64,000 bases of DNA from positions 6,366,001 through 6,430,000 of the forward strand of contig CM030709.1 in assembly GCA_017979445.1 (NCBI GenBank), in the 5' to 3' direction. Made by a program: the position numbers and the translations under genes. This DNA comes from Akebia trifoliata. Its lineage: Eukaryota > Streptophyta > Magnoliopsida > Ranunculales > Lardizabalaceae. The notes under the pieces are model-generated. The model was not told the origin of the DNA, searched no databases, and saw only the letters and a program-made list of their open reading frames with translations. Shown piece after piece: positions 12,901 through 24,233 of this stretch. Position 1 is the first letter of the stretch, and every line of letters starts with the position of its first letter.

Positions 12901-15622
12901 GGGGGTAGCTATGGAGGAGTGATTTGCAGATTAGATTGGAAGAGGACGTTGAGTGGTGTTGGGCAGCAAGTCTGAACTTCCGAAAGAGAGAGAGGGAGAG
13001 CAGAAAGATGAACCTCCGAGATAGCAGAGAGAGAGAGAGAGAGAGATACGAAGGAAAGACTCCTTCTTTCTTCTTCTTCTTCCTCACTGTTCTCTCCTTC
13101 TTCCTTGCTTCGTTGCTGTCCAAGAGGACGTGGGGGAGAGAAGAGGGAAATGGGGACTGTTAGAGAACTTGAGAATGGGTAGAAGAGAGGAAGACGAAGT
13201 GCAGAGATCCAAGGACGTTGAGAGAGAGGGGTCTGGGTTGAAAGTTGTTGCAGGCTTATGGGGATGATGGAGAGGGCAGCAAGAGGCTGTGTGAGTTGCA
13301 GGTTTAATGGGGAAGAGAAAGGACGCAGTAAGAGGTTGTGAGAGTGAGAGAGGAGATGAGATGAACCTCCAAGAGAGGGAGAGCAGAGAGTGCAGGGAGA
13401 GAGAGTCGAAGGTCAGCCTATGGATGTTGAGAGGGAGACCTTAAAACCGTTCAAGAAGAGGAGATCCAGCCACCTCCCTTAGAGAGAGACGACTCTCTTT
13501 TAAATAGAACTCAATTTCTATTTTAGGCGGTGTTTGTTTGTACTAATTTTTAGTGCTTATTGCTTAAAAAAATTATTTTCAGCACTTTTTAAAAATTAGC
13601 GCGTTTGTCTTTTGTTTCTCTTGTTTCTCTTTTTTTTTAATCCTTGTACGTCCTTTCCATTTTCAAGCGTTTCTTTTGGGAGAATGGGGAGTCATGTTCC
13701 CACGGTACTCGTACTACTATAATCTTGAGTTATGATTGGTCGATCGTAGCTTTGATTAAAAATTTTGTTTTAAATTTTCTTAGTTTTTCAATTTGATTTT
13801 AAATTTTCTTAGTTTAAATTTGATTTTAATTTTATTGGTTTAAATTTAATTTTAATTTTATTGGTTTAACTTTGATTTTGATTTTATTGGTTTAATCGGT
13901 CATTTAATTTATTAATTTTGTCAATCGGTTTGAATTTGTGGTTGAGTTTTTCTTTCAATTTAATTGGTCGGTGAGAGTCCGATTTCAATTTTAATTCGTT
14001 TGTCGATTTTATCTTGATTTCGATTTGGACTTAATTTATCGATTGCATTTTGATTTTAATTTGATCGGTTGTTTGATTTTAATTTTAAATGTTTAATTGT
14101 TTAATTTTGAATTAGATTTTAATTGTTTAATTATGAATTAAATTTTAAGTTCTAATTGTTTAATTTTAAATTTGAGTTTGATTAGATTTTAAATTTGATT
14201 TCATTTTTTATTACATTTTCCTAAGGATCGAGATATCTAAGTTGAGTTTGGAGGTCAAGGGGCATTTCAGACATTTTTATGATTTTTCTCCAATTTTTCT
14301 GTTTTCGTCGGTTTAGGTCCTGTTAGACTCGAAATCATGTTCTGAGTGCAATAAAGGCACTTTCAAGGTCTTTCGGAGGTCCGAAATTCATGAAGGGTAT
14401 TGTTGTCATTGTGTCGATTTTTGCAGATTTTTACGAATTTTAGCGTGAAGTTTCTTTCAGTCCCGACGTGATTATCTCTATGTTTTAAAGTCGTGTTTCC
14501 CTAGCGTGGCGAAGTCTCTAGGTTATCGAACTGTGTAGCGAACCTAAGCGTACATACTTGCTAAATCAGGTGTAACGTGTGGCGATCCTAAGCGTGTGTA
14601 AATTTCTATGTCGAGTCGTAACGAGTAGGGGAGATGAAAAAAGTGGAAACGGAGGGAATCAGGGATAATATTCACAAACCTTCGAGTTCTTTACGATCAT
14701 CATTAGGAATTCACGGTAACTGGGTGACGAATTGTTGAATTAGGCATATGCAAAAATGGGGTGTCTACACCATTACATCATTATTAGATGCATTATCGAC
14801 TGTGATTGAAAATATCTTTTTATCAAGATTCCAGTCTAATACTTTAGATTTGATAAATCTACTCAAAGCTTCCCCAGAATATGAACCTTGAATTAATTCA
14901 AAAGATATGATTTTTTTATTCAATCTCCAATCAGAGTCTATGTAATGGCAAGTCAGGCAAGCATAGTTGAGTTCTTGATGATCAGATGTCCATAGATCTG
15001 TTGTCAGACTACATCGAGAAGGTAGTTGATCAAGCAAGTCTTGTAACCCAATTTTCATCTCATTGTAAACTTTCATTAAATCAGCCCGTCTTGTATTTCT
15101 AGAATAGAACTTAACCATGGGATTAATGCCATTGACAAATAATTGAAAATACTCATGCTCACCCATACAGAAAGAATAATCATGCTTCGCAATCATTTTC
15201 GTAAAATCCATTCTACTTTTTTCAGGATCATACTTCCAATTTGTCAATTTTGCTGGTTCTTTACTAGATTTTGTAACGGACAATAATTGTTGTTTGACAT
15301 CTTTATTTGATCTTCTCATACAAGTCTTTGTATGATTCATCAAATGTGTAGTTCCTTTTGAACTAGAACCGTCAAATGCCCTCTTATAATGCATACAAAT
15401 TGCTTGAATGCTCCTATCCCCCAATTTCTTTTCATCAAATTTCAACCATACTTTTGACCTCCTTTTCTGACTTTTAGTTTCTAAGGATGTATCATCTATA
15501 GTATCGGTTAATGGAACCATATCATTTGTATTTGCTTCATCATTACACTCATCACCAATGATAGGAGAAGGGGCAGATGCAACACTAGGAGTTGTATTAG
15601 CTAATGGATCAGACTGAGACAT
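9993..15622 (-). pseudogene. hAT transposase (BED-finger, RICESLEEPER-like), broken
   Basis: Minus-strand transposase starting at 15622 (MSQSDPLANTTPS) and ending at TAA 9993-9995. Order: N-terminal acidic/Ser-rich region; BED-type zinc finger (ICMHY..FDGSSSKGTTHLMNH) in which the expected second Cys is Tyr; hAT core with DLWTSDHQELNY and TVDNASNNDVM; after the nested insertion ARDLKYWL and HIRCSAHILNLIVQDGL; and the C-terminal dimerisation segment with FPTLARDILAVPVSTIASES. Removing 11161-14769 plus one CCATT copy restores the frame exactly (..NDVM-ARDL..). Two in-frame stops remain: a TGA at about 10896-10898 where the family has Trp (RWNSTYL) and a TAG at 10248-10250 where Tyr is expected (KYL). 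The lost BED cysteine, two nonsense codons and 3.6-kb insertion make it non-functional. Confidence 0.9.
11161..14769 (-). mobile_element. LTR-like insertion (probable solo LTR), 3.6 kb
   Basis: Begins TGAAATCGCC and ends GTGTCTACA on the + strand, so it has TG..CA termini on either strand. A 5-bp duplication CCATT lies at 11156-11160 and 14770-14774. There is no terminal direct repeat within it and no gag/pol frame, so a solo LTR is the simplest reading. On the minus strand it starts TGTAGACACCCCATTTTTG, closely like the start of the 19382 element, and ends after a GGTGCTTAATACCTTCC / GGTGGCGACTCCCTTC region that I associate with large Ty3/gypsy (Tat/Ogre-like) LTRs; the lineage is inference. 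It contains GA-rich microsatellite DNA at 13025-13060 and T/A-rich simple sequence at 13750-14220. Confidence 0.75.
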
Positions 15623-16175
15623 TATAACCTATAAAATACCAACAACATATATCCTACTTAGCTATTTGGATTTTGGATTACTAATTGAATTATCAAACAA
15701 AAGATAATAATATTTAACAAAGTGATCAAAAGCTCAAAAATAAAATAGACCCACCCAATCATCTTCAAAGAAAAATCAATTTTACTTATTAAGTGCTTGT
15801 GCCTATTATCTCTAAATTATAAACTACTGTACTGGAACTTAACTACTAGATTAATCTCAACATTTTTGAATTCTTAAAAACTAAGAAAAATAAATAATTG
15901 GTATTCTAATTTTTAAACATAAGCTTATTCCTACTGAATTATATATAAATTTCGCTCGAATGCCTTCCAGACCGAGATGACTCTCTAGAGTTGGTATCGT
16001 CCGAGATTTATAACCACACTTCAAATAGACAAGACAACTAGGGATTAAAAAAACCCTTGTTCTCAATTTATAACCACACATCAAACAAGATTCTTATTGA
16101 TCTCTTCGATCAGTTTTACGGAAAAAAATAAATAATTTGACAAGAATTAGATCTCTTTACCTCTTTTCCTTCTCG

Positions 16176-16378
16176 ATCTCTGAAATTCCTTCCTCTCTTG
16201 AATTTGAGATTACAAATCTATTAAATAAAAATACAAAATAAAAAATTAAAGGGGATAAATAAAACTAAAGACAAGCTTAATCTCTGAAATTCCTTCCTCT
16301 CTCGAATTTGAGATTACAAATCTATTAAATAAAAATAAAAAAAAAAATTAAAGGGGATAAATAAAACTAAAGACAAGT
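16176..16378. repeat. Tandem duplication, about 100 bp x 2
   Basis: The string AATCTCTGAAATTCCTTCC through ACTAAAGACAAG occurs at about 16176-16276 and again at 16279-16378 with a few differences. It lies in the 5' flank of the hAT transposase gene (minus strand), possibly its leader or promoter. Confidence 0.8.
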
Positions 16379-16485
16379 CAAGAAGGAAGGGATAGAACGA
16401 ACCCCAATTTTCTGTTTTTATTGACGTCCAAGATTGTCGGATTGAAGAAGATGACTAGATGACGGTTGAAGGGATTGAAGACAAT

Positions 16486-16735
16486 GAGGGCAGAGGGCCG
16501 TCCGTTGTCGGATTGAAGAAAATGAAGTTCGACGACGATTAGGGCTGAGTTATTGGCTGAGGGTTGAAGATGATGGGGGTTGAAAATGATGAGGGCAGAG
16601 GGCCGTCCGCTGTCGGTTTGAAAAAGATGAAGTTCGAAGATGATTAGGGCTGAGTTATTGGCTGAGCCGCTAAGGGTTGAAGACGATGAGGGCTGTCGGA
16701 GACGATGAGGGCTGAGGGCCACCGTTGTCGGATTG
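16486..16735. repeat. Minisatellite, about 105-116 bp period
   Basis: GAGGGCAGAGGGCCGTCCG begins at 16486 and 16591, with a diverged third copy (GAGGGCTGAGGGCCACCG) near 16707. Shared internal strings include GATTAGGGCTGAGTTATTGG. GC-richer than its surroundings; within the hAT right internal region. Confidence 0.75.
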
Positions 16736-16854
16736 AAGAAGATGAAGGTAGAACCGTAGAAGAAGACGAGGGCTGGTTGAGTTCTGTTCGACAGAACTTG
16801 AAACTCGACTTCAAACCTAAATGAAAAATAAAAAAATAGTTACTTATTATTATA

Positions 16855-17030
16855 TTTCAAATCGGATATTATCAAATTCGAATCATGTATATCCGAATTC
16901 GTATCCAAAATACTATCGAATATTAAAAACTATCCGAATCCGAATTCGATATCCGAAAATTTCGGATAATATCCGAATTTTCAAATTCGAATTCGGATTC
17001 AAATTCGGATTTCGACTATCCATTGACAGG
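16855..17030. repeat. hAT right subterminal repeat array
   Basis: Cluster of ATCCGAATTCG / AATTCGGAT motifs, the inverted counterpart of the left array, running into the right terminal inverted repeat ending at 17034. Confidence 0.7.
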
Positions 17031-17125
17031 CCTAACTATTTCCATGGTCTGTAATTAGATTAAGTGATATGTAACAAATATTTAATCTAATAACAAAGTT
17101 TCACTTATTGAGAAAATATTTAATC

Positions 17126-17665
17126 AAGGGATATTTAAGAAAAAGTGATCAACCTTTGACGAATTTATGATTTCGGATCACTGTTCGTTTTAATTATCAA
17201 AATGTGAACTATAATGAATTTGGAGGGGTTTTAAAATGACTATTTTGCACGTTTAAAGTGACTATTTAAACCCATGAAATTGTCAATTTAAAATCGCCAA
17301 ATTCGTTAACTTTCTGATTTTTTTTTAGCGAAAACCTGATCATTCACATTTTTTTTTTTTTTTTTGATTAGTAGCATTGCATTCAAGAAAAAACTAAATC
17401 GGTCGAGTTGACAAATCTGGAAGGCCTTACAAACCAGATCTATCCACGCAAATACCCACAAATCCCATCTCAATTATACAAAAAAATCCTCAAAAAACAA
17501 GCCCCTAAGCTCCTTATATACTTTAGACCAACAAAAGATAAAACTCAATATAGACATAATCGAATCTGTGTAATCTTTGTTTTTGATCATTCACATTTTG
17601 ATAATTAAAATGAACAGTTAGTCAGAATCGTAAATAACTCATTTTCAACTCAAGGAAGGGTAATT
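17126..17665. mobile_element. Inverted-repeat MITE, copy 2, split by a LINE
   Basis: Same element as 4435-4700: shares GGGATATTTA, AAGTGAT, TTCGTTTTAATTATCAAAA on the left and GATAATTAAAATGAACAGTTAG on the right. It is interrupted at 17353-17583 by a LINE fragment. Confidence 0.7.
17353..17583 (-). mobile_element. 5'-truncated LINE 3' end in MITE
   Basis: Reverse complement of the LINE 3' end seen at 47.8-48.02 kb, starting with a long T run and GTAGCATTGCATTCAAG. A 16-bp duplication TGATCATTCACATTTT (17337-17352 and 17584-17599) flanks it. The paralogous MITE near 4611-4626 has a single copy of the equivalent site, confirming the insertion boundaries. Confidence 0.9.
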
Positions 17666-17689
17666 CACCCTTTAATCAAATCTCATGTT

Positions 17690-19381
17690 CTATTAATGTT
17701 TCCAACCCCTCTCCCAAAACACCCACAAAGGCTTTCTAATTAATGGCTTAGTGAATAATTATGGGTTTCATCTTCTTCGAAATCAATTTTTTTTTCTATT
17801 GCAGGTAATTACTGGCTTAGTGAACAATTATGGGTTTCACCATCTGAAATGTCAGATAACTAATGGCTTAGTGAGGATGGATTGAACCAGGATGTGACGT
17901 GGATTCTGAAGAATCTGCAAATAGAAAATCAACACAATGTTCCCAGGATGTATCCATTATTTGTTCTCATGTCTTCTGAACAAGAAATTCACATTTCTTT
18001 CAGTAGCCCAGAATTACAGAATGAAAAAAAAAACAAAAGTTCAAAAGAAGTACAAGAAAAACTAATAAAGAGGTAAATATATTAAGAATCAGACAGGCTG
18101 GGTTTAATTAGATTTTCACTTTTCAGACCTTTAAAAGCCAAATCCACTAAAAACCGGTCCCAACGCATTTACGATTATGTGTGCACCTCCATGTCAGAAA
18201 CGTAAAAAATTGCAGTAAATCCAATGGCATTCCAGCATTACCAACGTAGCTAAGGTGGGACCTTCAGTTTCCATGTGCTCTCAAACAACTTACCCAAAAA
18301 AAAAAAAAAGTCGTGATAATCTGATTACCTCACGTGGCGTACTCAATTGACTACCTGATGTAACAAGTTTGGAAACTGTAGATCTGTATTCCTCAGGATA
18401 CACAGTTCCCTCGAGATACACATTTTTATGATGGAAGTGCAGCCATGTATCCTAAGGAGCGCAGATCTACGATTGTCGAACATGTCATGTCAGGGTAGTT
18501 GATTGAGTTTACCTCTTGGGGTAGTCTGATTATCACGATTCAAAAGAAAAATCTCTCAAATAGATCCTAAGAGCATCTTCAATGGCAGGCCCAATTTCAA
18601 TTTTTTTAAACAGTAAAGTGAAATACTCTAAGTGGGCTTAACGTGGGACTAAATGGAACCAAAGGGGTAGATTATCGCTAGCTTTGACCAAAATCTGTGA
18701 GGGGCATGTCGTAAGTTTTGAAAACACAATTGGGAATGAGGCATGGATTTTATAGATTAAAATTTGGGAGGGGGCATGTTATCTTTGGAAACACGGAGGA
18801 TAACTCCAAATATTGAACAAAACATGGGAAGGGCTTGTCTAAAATTGGTGGGAGGGGGGAGTAGCTTCCTCTCGCTCAATGTCTAATCCTAAAATTGAGG
18901 GAGCAGATCCTTTGTGGCAAGTTTTTTTTATTGCTCCCTGTAGTACTTTTCCCACAGTTGTTAGAACTTAGAACACCACCTTGACAGAAAAATTACAACT
19001 TAATCCTCTATTATTGATGATCCTTATCATTTGAAAAATAAATAAACATTTTTTTTCACTTGATCAAAGGTTTAAAAGTGGATGGTCACTGAACTCCCAT
19101 ATTTAGATGGATGATGTGGCACTCTTTCAATCATTATAAAGTGCTACAAGAACTATAGGAAAAAAGAGCTATAGAATATCCACTTTCAAATATTGAAGAG
19201 ATTTGATTTTTGGGGAAAAAAATAGAAGAATTTTTGCAAAAGTTTAAAGAAGAGGTTATTTATGGAGAATTTTTTGCTCATAATAAAGTTAATTTGAAAT
19301 TTCATCGAATCTTGGATTGACCAATCACAGAACACTGTGTGTATTGATAGCTTTCCTAATGTGGTATTTTTGTAAATTGTG
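17690..19381. repeat. Segmental duplication block A, left part
   Basis: Non-coding sequence paralogous to about 35690-38800: shared strings include AGACCTTTAAAAGCCAA, AAATCTCTCAAATAGATCC, TTTGACCAAAATTTG and TTGAGGGAGCA, in the same order and orientation. Continues after the LTR-like insertion at 22748. Short ORFs here look spurious. Confidence 0.75.
18310..18541. mobile_element. MITE of the GAGTC(A/G)TGATAAT family
   Basis: Ends GTCGTGATAATCTGA and TCTGATTATCACGATTC are inverted repeats, and the inner strings TCAATTGACTACCTGATGT and TGTCAGGGTAGTTGATTGA are also inverted. The cleaner relative is at 26137-26342. Confidence 0.7.
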
Positions 19382-22300
19382 TGTAGACACCCTATTTTTG
19401 TCTAGATCGAACTCGAGAGCACCAAAGACCTTCCGAGAAGGGATTTGACTTAAGTCAATGTTCAAGTAGTCCCAAAGATCCTACGTGGAGTCAACAAATA
19501 AAACTGCATTTGTGATTTTAGCCTGGTATGGAGGTAACCAACAGCCAGGCTTAATTTTTTGGCCTGGTTAAAAGTTACCAACGATCAAAAGAAATTTTTA
19601 TTCATTATGAAGGTGACCAACAACCAGAAGAAAATTTTGCACTAGCCATTAGTCACCTAAGGCCAAGTCTATTAGACAGTTTTAAGTCTCATGTGCATTC
19701 AAATTTGTTAAGGTTAATTACCTTAAACCACTTCTTAATCTTGTATTTCCTTTAGAAAACCTTTTCATTTTACTTTTTTATCTTTGTTTTATTTGCTTAA
19801 ATAATTCTTTTATCTTTCTTTTTAGTAATTCACCAAATTCCCTAATTAGGATTCTAATCTTGATTGGTTTCCACTTAAGGTCAATTACCTCATTAACTTT
19901 AGTTTGTTGAGACACATTAGAGGCAAATCTCTTTTCTACCCCTTCTATATTCTTCACAATTCAAAGAATTTCCTGGCATTCAATGTAATTTGACCAATTT
20001 CTAAAGTTTATAGTTACTTTGTCCACCCAAGAGAACTATTTAAAATTTGTGTCTAATGACCAATCTATCATTAATTTGTTAGAGATTCTCTCAAGGAAAA
20101 TAATCAAAGAAGTCAAAAGCCTACCATTTAATTACATGTCATTTGGGTTGTTTCCTTCACACTTGACCCAAAGCCAATGACTTATGACTTTTCTACCTTC
20201 TTCAAATAATTTTCTAAAAACTAGGACCTTTTACAATCCTACCCTCTTAATTGTCATGATTGGTGAGACCTTAGGAGAGTGAAAGACATAATTTAATACT
20301 CCAAACTCTTTTTTTTTTATTTATTTATATTTTGTATCACGAGAAGTATTTGTTTCGATATGTATCTTTCTACTTGTACTAAGTATTGGTGTATCAAGAT
20401 TTCGTTATCTCATTTAAGTCGAAGGAGAGTAGAGGTCATTTAGGTTTTCTATAGAGGTTTTATTGCAAATATTGAGGACTCCATGATTTGGGATAAGTTT
20501 ATCCCCAAGGGTCTTCCAAACTCCTATAAATTGGACCCATATTCAAGACAAAAAGGAGGAGGAGCTCAAGAAGCTAATAGATGGTGATGTTTGGACCAAC
20601 TAATTCCAAAAAAGTTTCATGAGCCCAATGGTATTCCAATCTTTAATTATTCTAATTCCAAGTCCACTTTTTTTAAAGGCCGACAAACTTTAGACTAACT
20701 AACTAGATGAAAAGACTTTCTAGAATTGAATCCACTCCAAAGGAAATTGTTTAACAAAGACTCTATCTTGGAAAGGTATTACGAAAGTCCGTGATGTTTC
20801 TAAAAATCATATTAGATTTTTAGTGGGAGATGGGTCCTCAATTCAATTATGGAATGATCTGTGGTTAAAGGGTGGTACGTTGATTGATCAGTTTGGGAGA
20901 AGAGTTGTGGTTCGTATGAATAGTACTATTAATGTGTTGGTTTCTGATTTTGCGGGGAATAATAGATGGGAGGGCTTAGTTAAAGATGAGATTCGATTAT
21001 CTGAGATTGCAAATCAAGTGGAAAATCATCACCCTGCATGGCCAAAAGAAAAAGATAAGATAGTTTGGAAGGCCAATTCCAATGGCAAGTTCACTTTAAA
21101 ATTAGCTTAGGATTCAATTTGAAGACATGAAGCGGAAATCAATTGGCATAAGGTGGTTTGGAATAAGCTGAAGATTCCACGCCATTCCTTTATTACTTGG
21201 CTTGCGACTAATAAAAGTCTTTTAACAATTGAGAATCTGAGGAAGAGGGGATTATTGTTGGTCTCTCGATGTGTATTGTGTTGTAACAATGTGGAAGATA
21301 ACGAGCATCTTTTTTCAAGTGTAGATATTGTAGTGCAACTTGGGAAATTGTGTTGAACTGGGGTGGACTAGTTAGACAGACTGTGGGCAATATCGAAGAT
21401 GAAGTTGATTTTGTTTGTAACCAAGCGCACATTTCGAATGTATTGAGCCTTATGTTTTGCTCAACCATTTATCATCTTTGACGTGAGAGGAATCGACAAA
21501 TTTTCGAGGAGAGGGAAGTCACTGTGCAACAGCTTAGCCAAATGATTATGACAGATGTATGTGGAAAGCTTGAAGGTATAAAGACGCCTATAGCAGCTAT
21601 TTTTCATTTGGTCCAATTATGGGGCTGTAATGGAGAGATGGTTGTTAAAGAAAATAGAGAGGTTTGATGAAATCCTCCTTCAATGGGCGTGGTCAAGTTG
21701 AACATTGATGGCTCGTTGTCAGAGAATGGTGCTGGAATTGGATTCATAGCAAGGAATGATAGTAGAGAATTGTTGACTGTTGGGTTTGGTCCTTCAATGC
21801 ATACAGATATCATAACTATAGAAATGGAGGCCATTCTTCATGGTTTGAGTCATTTGCTGATGAGAGGTTACTTGGATGTAATTGTCAACTCAGATTCGTT
21901 ACTTACGGTTCAAGGGATCAAGGAAAAATGGAATACGCCGTGGAAAGTTATTAATATGGTCAAAGAGATCAAATCTGTTATGCGTGTCTTTAATTCAATT
22001 GAGTTGGAGTTTTCGTGGTGAGAATCTAACAAAACTGTTGATTGGTTAGCTAGGAGTAGAGCAGTTCATGAAAATTTAAGTTTTTTTTATTCTTTGAATG
22101 TTCTTGTGGATCTGTATAATATCATCTTGGAAGATTTGAATGTCTGTTTTTTTCAACATTAGTTTTTAATTAATATATCAGGGTGGGGCCCTTCATATCC
22201 TCAACTTATCAATAATTTTAAAAAAAAAAGTCTCCCTGAGGAGTACATAAACTTGTTTTGAAGTTTTAGGACTCTAAATGATTAAATCTGTGTGGATTTT

Positions 22301-22747
22301 CATCAAAGTCACAAGTTCACAAAAAAAAAATAATAAGCACCTACTTCTAGTAGAGCCTTGCTCATCATATTAATTTGTTCATTTTTAAAATAGGATTATA
22401 GCTTTTTTTTTTTTTCTTCTAGTTTTTGTATAGTTTTTTCTATTTTCAAAACCCAAAAAGAGTTTCAAATCTTCACCTATGGTCATATATTAGTAATCAT
22501 TTTAGAATGGGTGGGATAAGGTGTCTAATACCTTCCTTGTCCTTCAACCGAACCTTCTTACTATAGATATCTAAGTAAATCATTTCTTTTATTTTTTGGA
22601 TATGTGAGTCACTACAAGCCAAAAAATAAAATTTTAAAAAACTTTTTTATTGTATCTATTCACACTTTAATTGAATGGTGGAAACTCCTAAACCCATGTA
22701 GATGAGTTCAAAACCTCCCTAAAGGTTTCTAAGTTCGTGTATCTACA
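19382..22747 (+). mobile_element. LTR-like insertion (probable solo LTR) with nested LINE
   Basis: Starts TGTAGACACCCTATTTTTG, nearly identical to the minus-strand start of the 11161-14769 element, and ends GTATCTACA; a 5-bp duplication TTGTG lies at 19377-19381 and 22748-22752. Block B (near 38790-38830) has the continuous unoccupied sequence (TTTTTGTAAATTATGGATGCC). Near its 3' end it has GGTGTCTAATACCTTCC, matching the same zone of the other element. A LINE occupies about 20750-22229; without it this element would be about 1.9 kb. No gag/pol frame or terminal direct repeats seen. Confidence 0.75.
20750..22229 (+). pseudogene. LINE ORF2 C-terminal remnant (zinc-knuckle + RNase H)
   Basis: Encodes the region after the reverse transcriptase of a plant non-LTR element. 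About 20775-21110 gives TWKGI..VGDGSSIQLWNDLWL; 21150-21360 gives KLKIPRHSFITWLATNKSLL and a Cys/His knuckle (RCVLCCN..EDNEHLF); 21683-22170 gives an RNase H-like domain (LNIDGSLSENGAGIGFIARND, SDSLL). Stops within the expected frame, such as TAG for Trp and TGA for Arg at 21108-21122, and frameshifts around 21340 and 22019 disable it; several are G-to-A or C-to-T changes as expected from methylated-cytosine decay. It ends in an A-rich tail at about 22207-22230. It is a different LINE family from the one at 46.2 kb, which lacks the RNase H block. Confidence 0.8.
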
Positions 22748-22752
22748 TTGTG

Positions 22753-23536
22753 AATACCCTCAATACACAAGGCGTTGTGCAAATGATATATCCGAATTCT
22801 ATGAAAATGCAACAAAAATAAATTTCTTGTTATTTAGATTGATGACTACTAACTTTTACGAAAGTATATGGAAAAAAAATAATTACAAAAAAAAAAAAAA
22901 AAAAAAAAAAACCTTAAGAGAATATCATTTGTCATCCATTATCAATGATCATTGTAAATGATCGCAATCACCATTGGAAATCCTAAGTGAAAAGATCCAA
23001 AAAGGGTAGCTTAGGTATTTCATAGACATTATAAACGTGAGATGAGGTAATGACTATTAAGAAAAGAAAATTTTACTAAATGAACCACTAAGAGACCACC
23101 CAAACTTAGGGACTATTTAGAAAAATGTCCCTCCACCAAGGTCCTTTAAGTAATTCTCCCCAAAAAAATTATTATCAAATAGTATAAACTAACAAAATAA
23201 TTAATAAAATTTTAAAAAATTACACATTTTAAGGTTGGCAACAAAAATAAGTAGGGGTATTTTTGGAATTAAATCACAAAAATAAGCTTTTAACGAAAAC
23301 ACTACTTCAACTGGGGTTATGATTTATGTTAACAATTTTGAAAAGACTTGGGATCCAATAATTTGTCTTGTTCCTATAATAAAGGTAAAGTGTCAACATG
23401 GCACATTTTTGTTGAAGTTTGAAACACCCAAGGCTCTTAACCATGTTGTGCACACAGTCCATGTGTTTGAACTCCAAATGTGTCACACAGACATCTAGTG
23501 TTGTTATAAGAATTGATCATCGTTCTGGATCCTGAC
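22753..23536. other. Intergenic, no gene seen
   Basis: First bases continue duplication block A. Contains a long A run near 22888-22910. No coding region or recognised element. Confidence 0.5.
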
Positions 23537-23546
23537 TTTTTCTTTT

Positions 23547-23948
23547 GGAGTAGGGATCTAATCAGGTGAGCCATTCCTAACCAAGGTCAAGTGGCACCCT
23601 ATTTTATGTCACGTGGCATTTTTAGGGATCCATTGACATATGAATATGTGATCCGTGGTCCATCCCTTGGTGAACCTACATACCAAAAATTGTATCAAAC
23701 ACTTATATCCACTAGATCTAATCTCTTATAGAATAATTTAAATCGAACAATTAGAAATTATTCTTAAGACAATGCTGTTATCAATGGATTCACATCATCA
23801 ATATTCAAATTGATTTTTTGTGTGTAATTCACCAAGGGATGGACAACATATCCATACTGTTAGTAGGTCACAAAAGAAATGCCAAATGACTTAAAATGGG
23901 GGCCCACCTGACCTTGGTTAGGAACGGGACACCTGACTGGATCCCTAC
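23547..23948. mobile_element. Foldback MITE with 10-bp flanking repeat (Mutator-like?)
   Basis: Left arm AGTAGGGATCTAATCAGGTG..CCTAACCAAGGTCA and right arm TGACCTTGGTTAGG..GGATCCCTAC are inverted repeats; inner parts (GGATCC..CCATCCCTTGGTG / CACCAAGGGATGG) also pair, so almost the whole 402 bp can fold. TTTTTCTTTT lies at 23537-23546 and 23949-23958; a 9-10 bp duplication would suit a Mutator-type MITE, but the simple-sequence composition weakens this. Confidence 0.6.
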
Positions 23949-24233
23949 TTTTTCTTTTAATAATTTTCCCTACTCACTTTCACGAAAAGTATATGAAAAA
24001 AAAAAAAAAAGATCATTGTCCTTTGAGACCAAAGCATTAAGCTCAGCGCGGGACTAGCTTACTAAAAACGTTTAAAGCAAAAAAGTAAAGTGAAATACCT
24101 TCTTCCCTAAGTTAAATAAAAAAAAAGGTTGGGAGAGTCTTCACTTAATAACGAAGTTATCTCCTTCATGGGTAAATATCTTACGACCCTCATGCTTTAT
24201 TACTATTTCCATCTCCCTCCTCACACATTTATC

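Larger units (their letters stand above)
5215..17034. mobile_element. 11.8-kb hAT transposon with nested insertion
   Basis: Terminal inverted repeats TAGGGCTGTCAACGGATA (left) and, read inward from the right, TAGGCCTGTCAATGGATA agree at 16 of 18 positions. An 8-bp target-site duplication ACTATTTC sits at 5207-5214 and 17035-17042, the diagnostic length for hAT elements. Both subterminal regions (5225-5560 and 16860-17030) are dense in variants of ATCCGAATTCGAAT. Inside are a minus-strand hAT transposase gene, a minus-strand PHD-finger gene fragment, and a 3.6-kb LTR-like insertion; without that insertion the element would be about 8.2 kb. In-frame stops in the transposase make it non-autonomous now. 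Confidence 0.9.

Noticed and set aside
12567..13123. Minus-strand ORFs of 71 and 116 codons and a + ORF at 12924-13163
   Set aside because: They run through GA/CT-rich simple sequence inside the LTR-like element; open only because of biased composition.
16378..16722. Minus-strand 114-codon ORF with repeated LIIFELHF-like phrases
   Set aside because: It reflects the 105-bp minisatellite, not a protein; no start context or domain.
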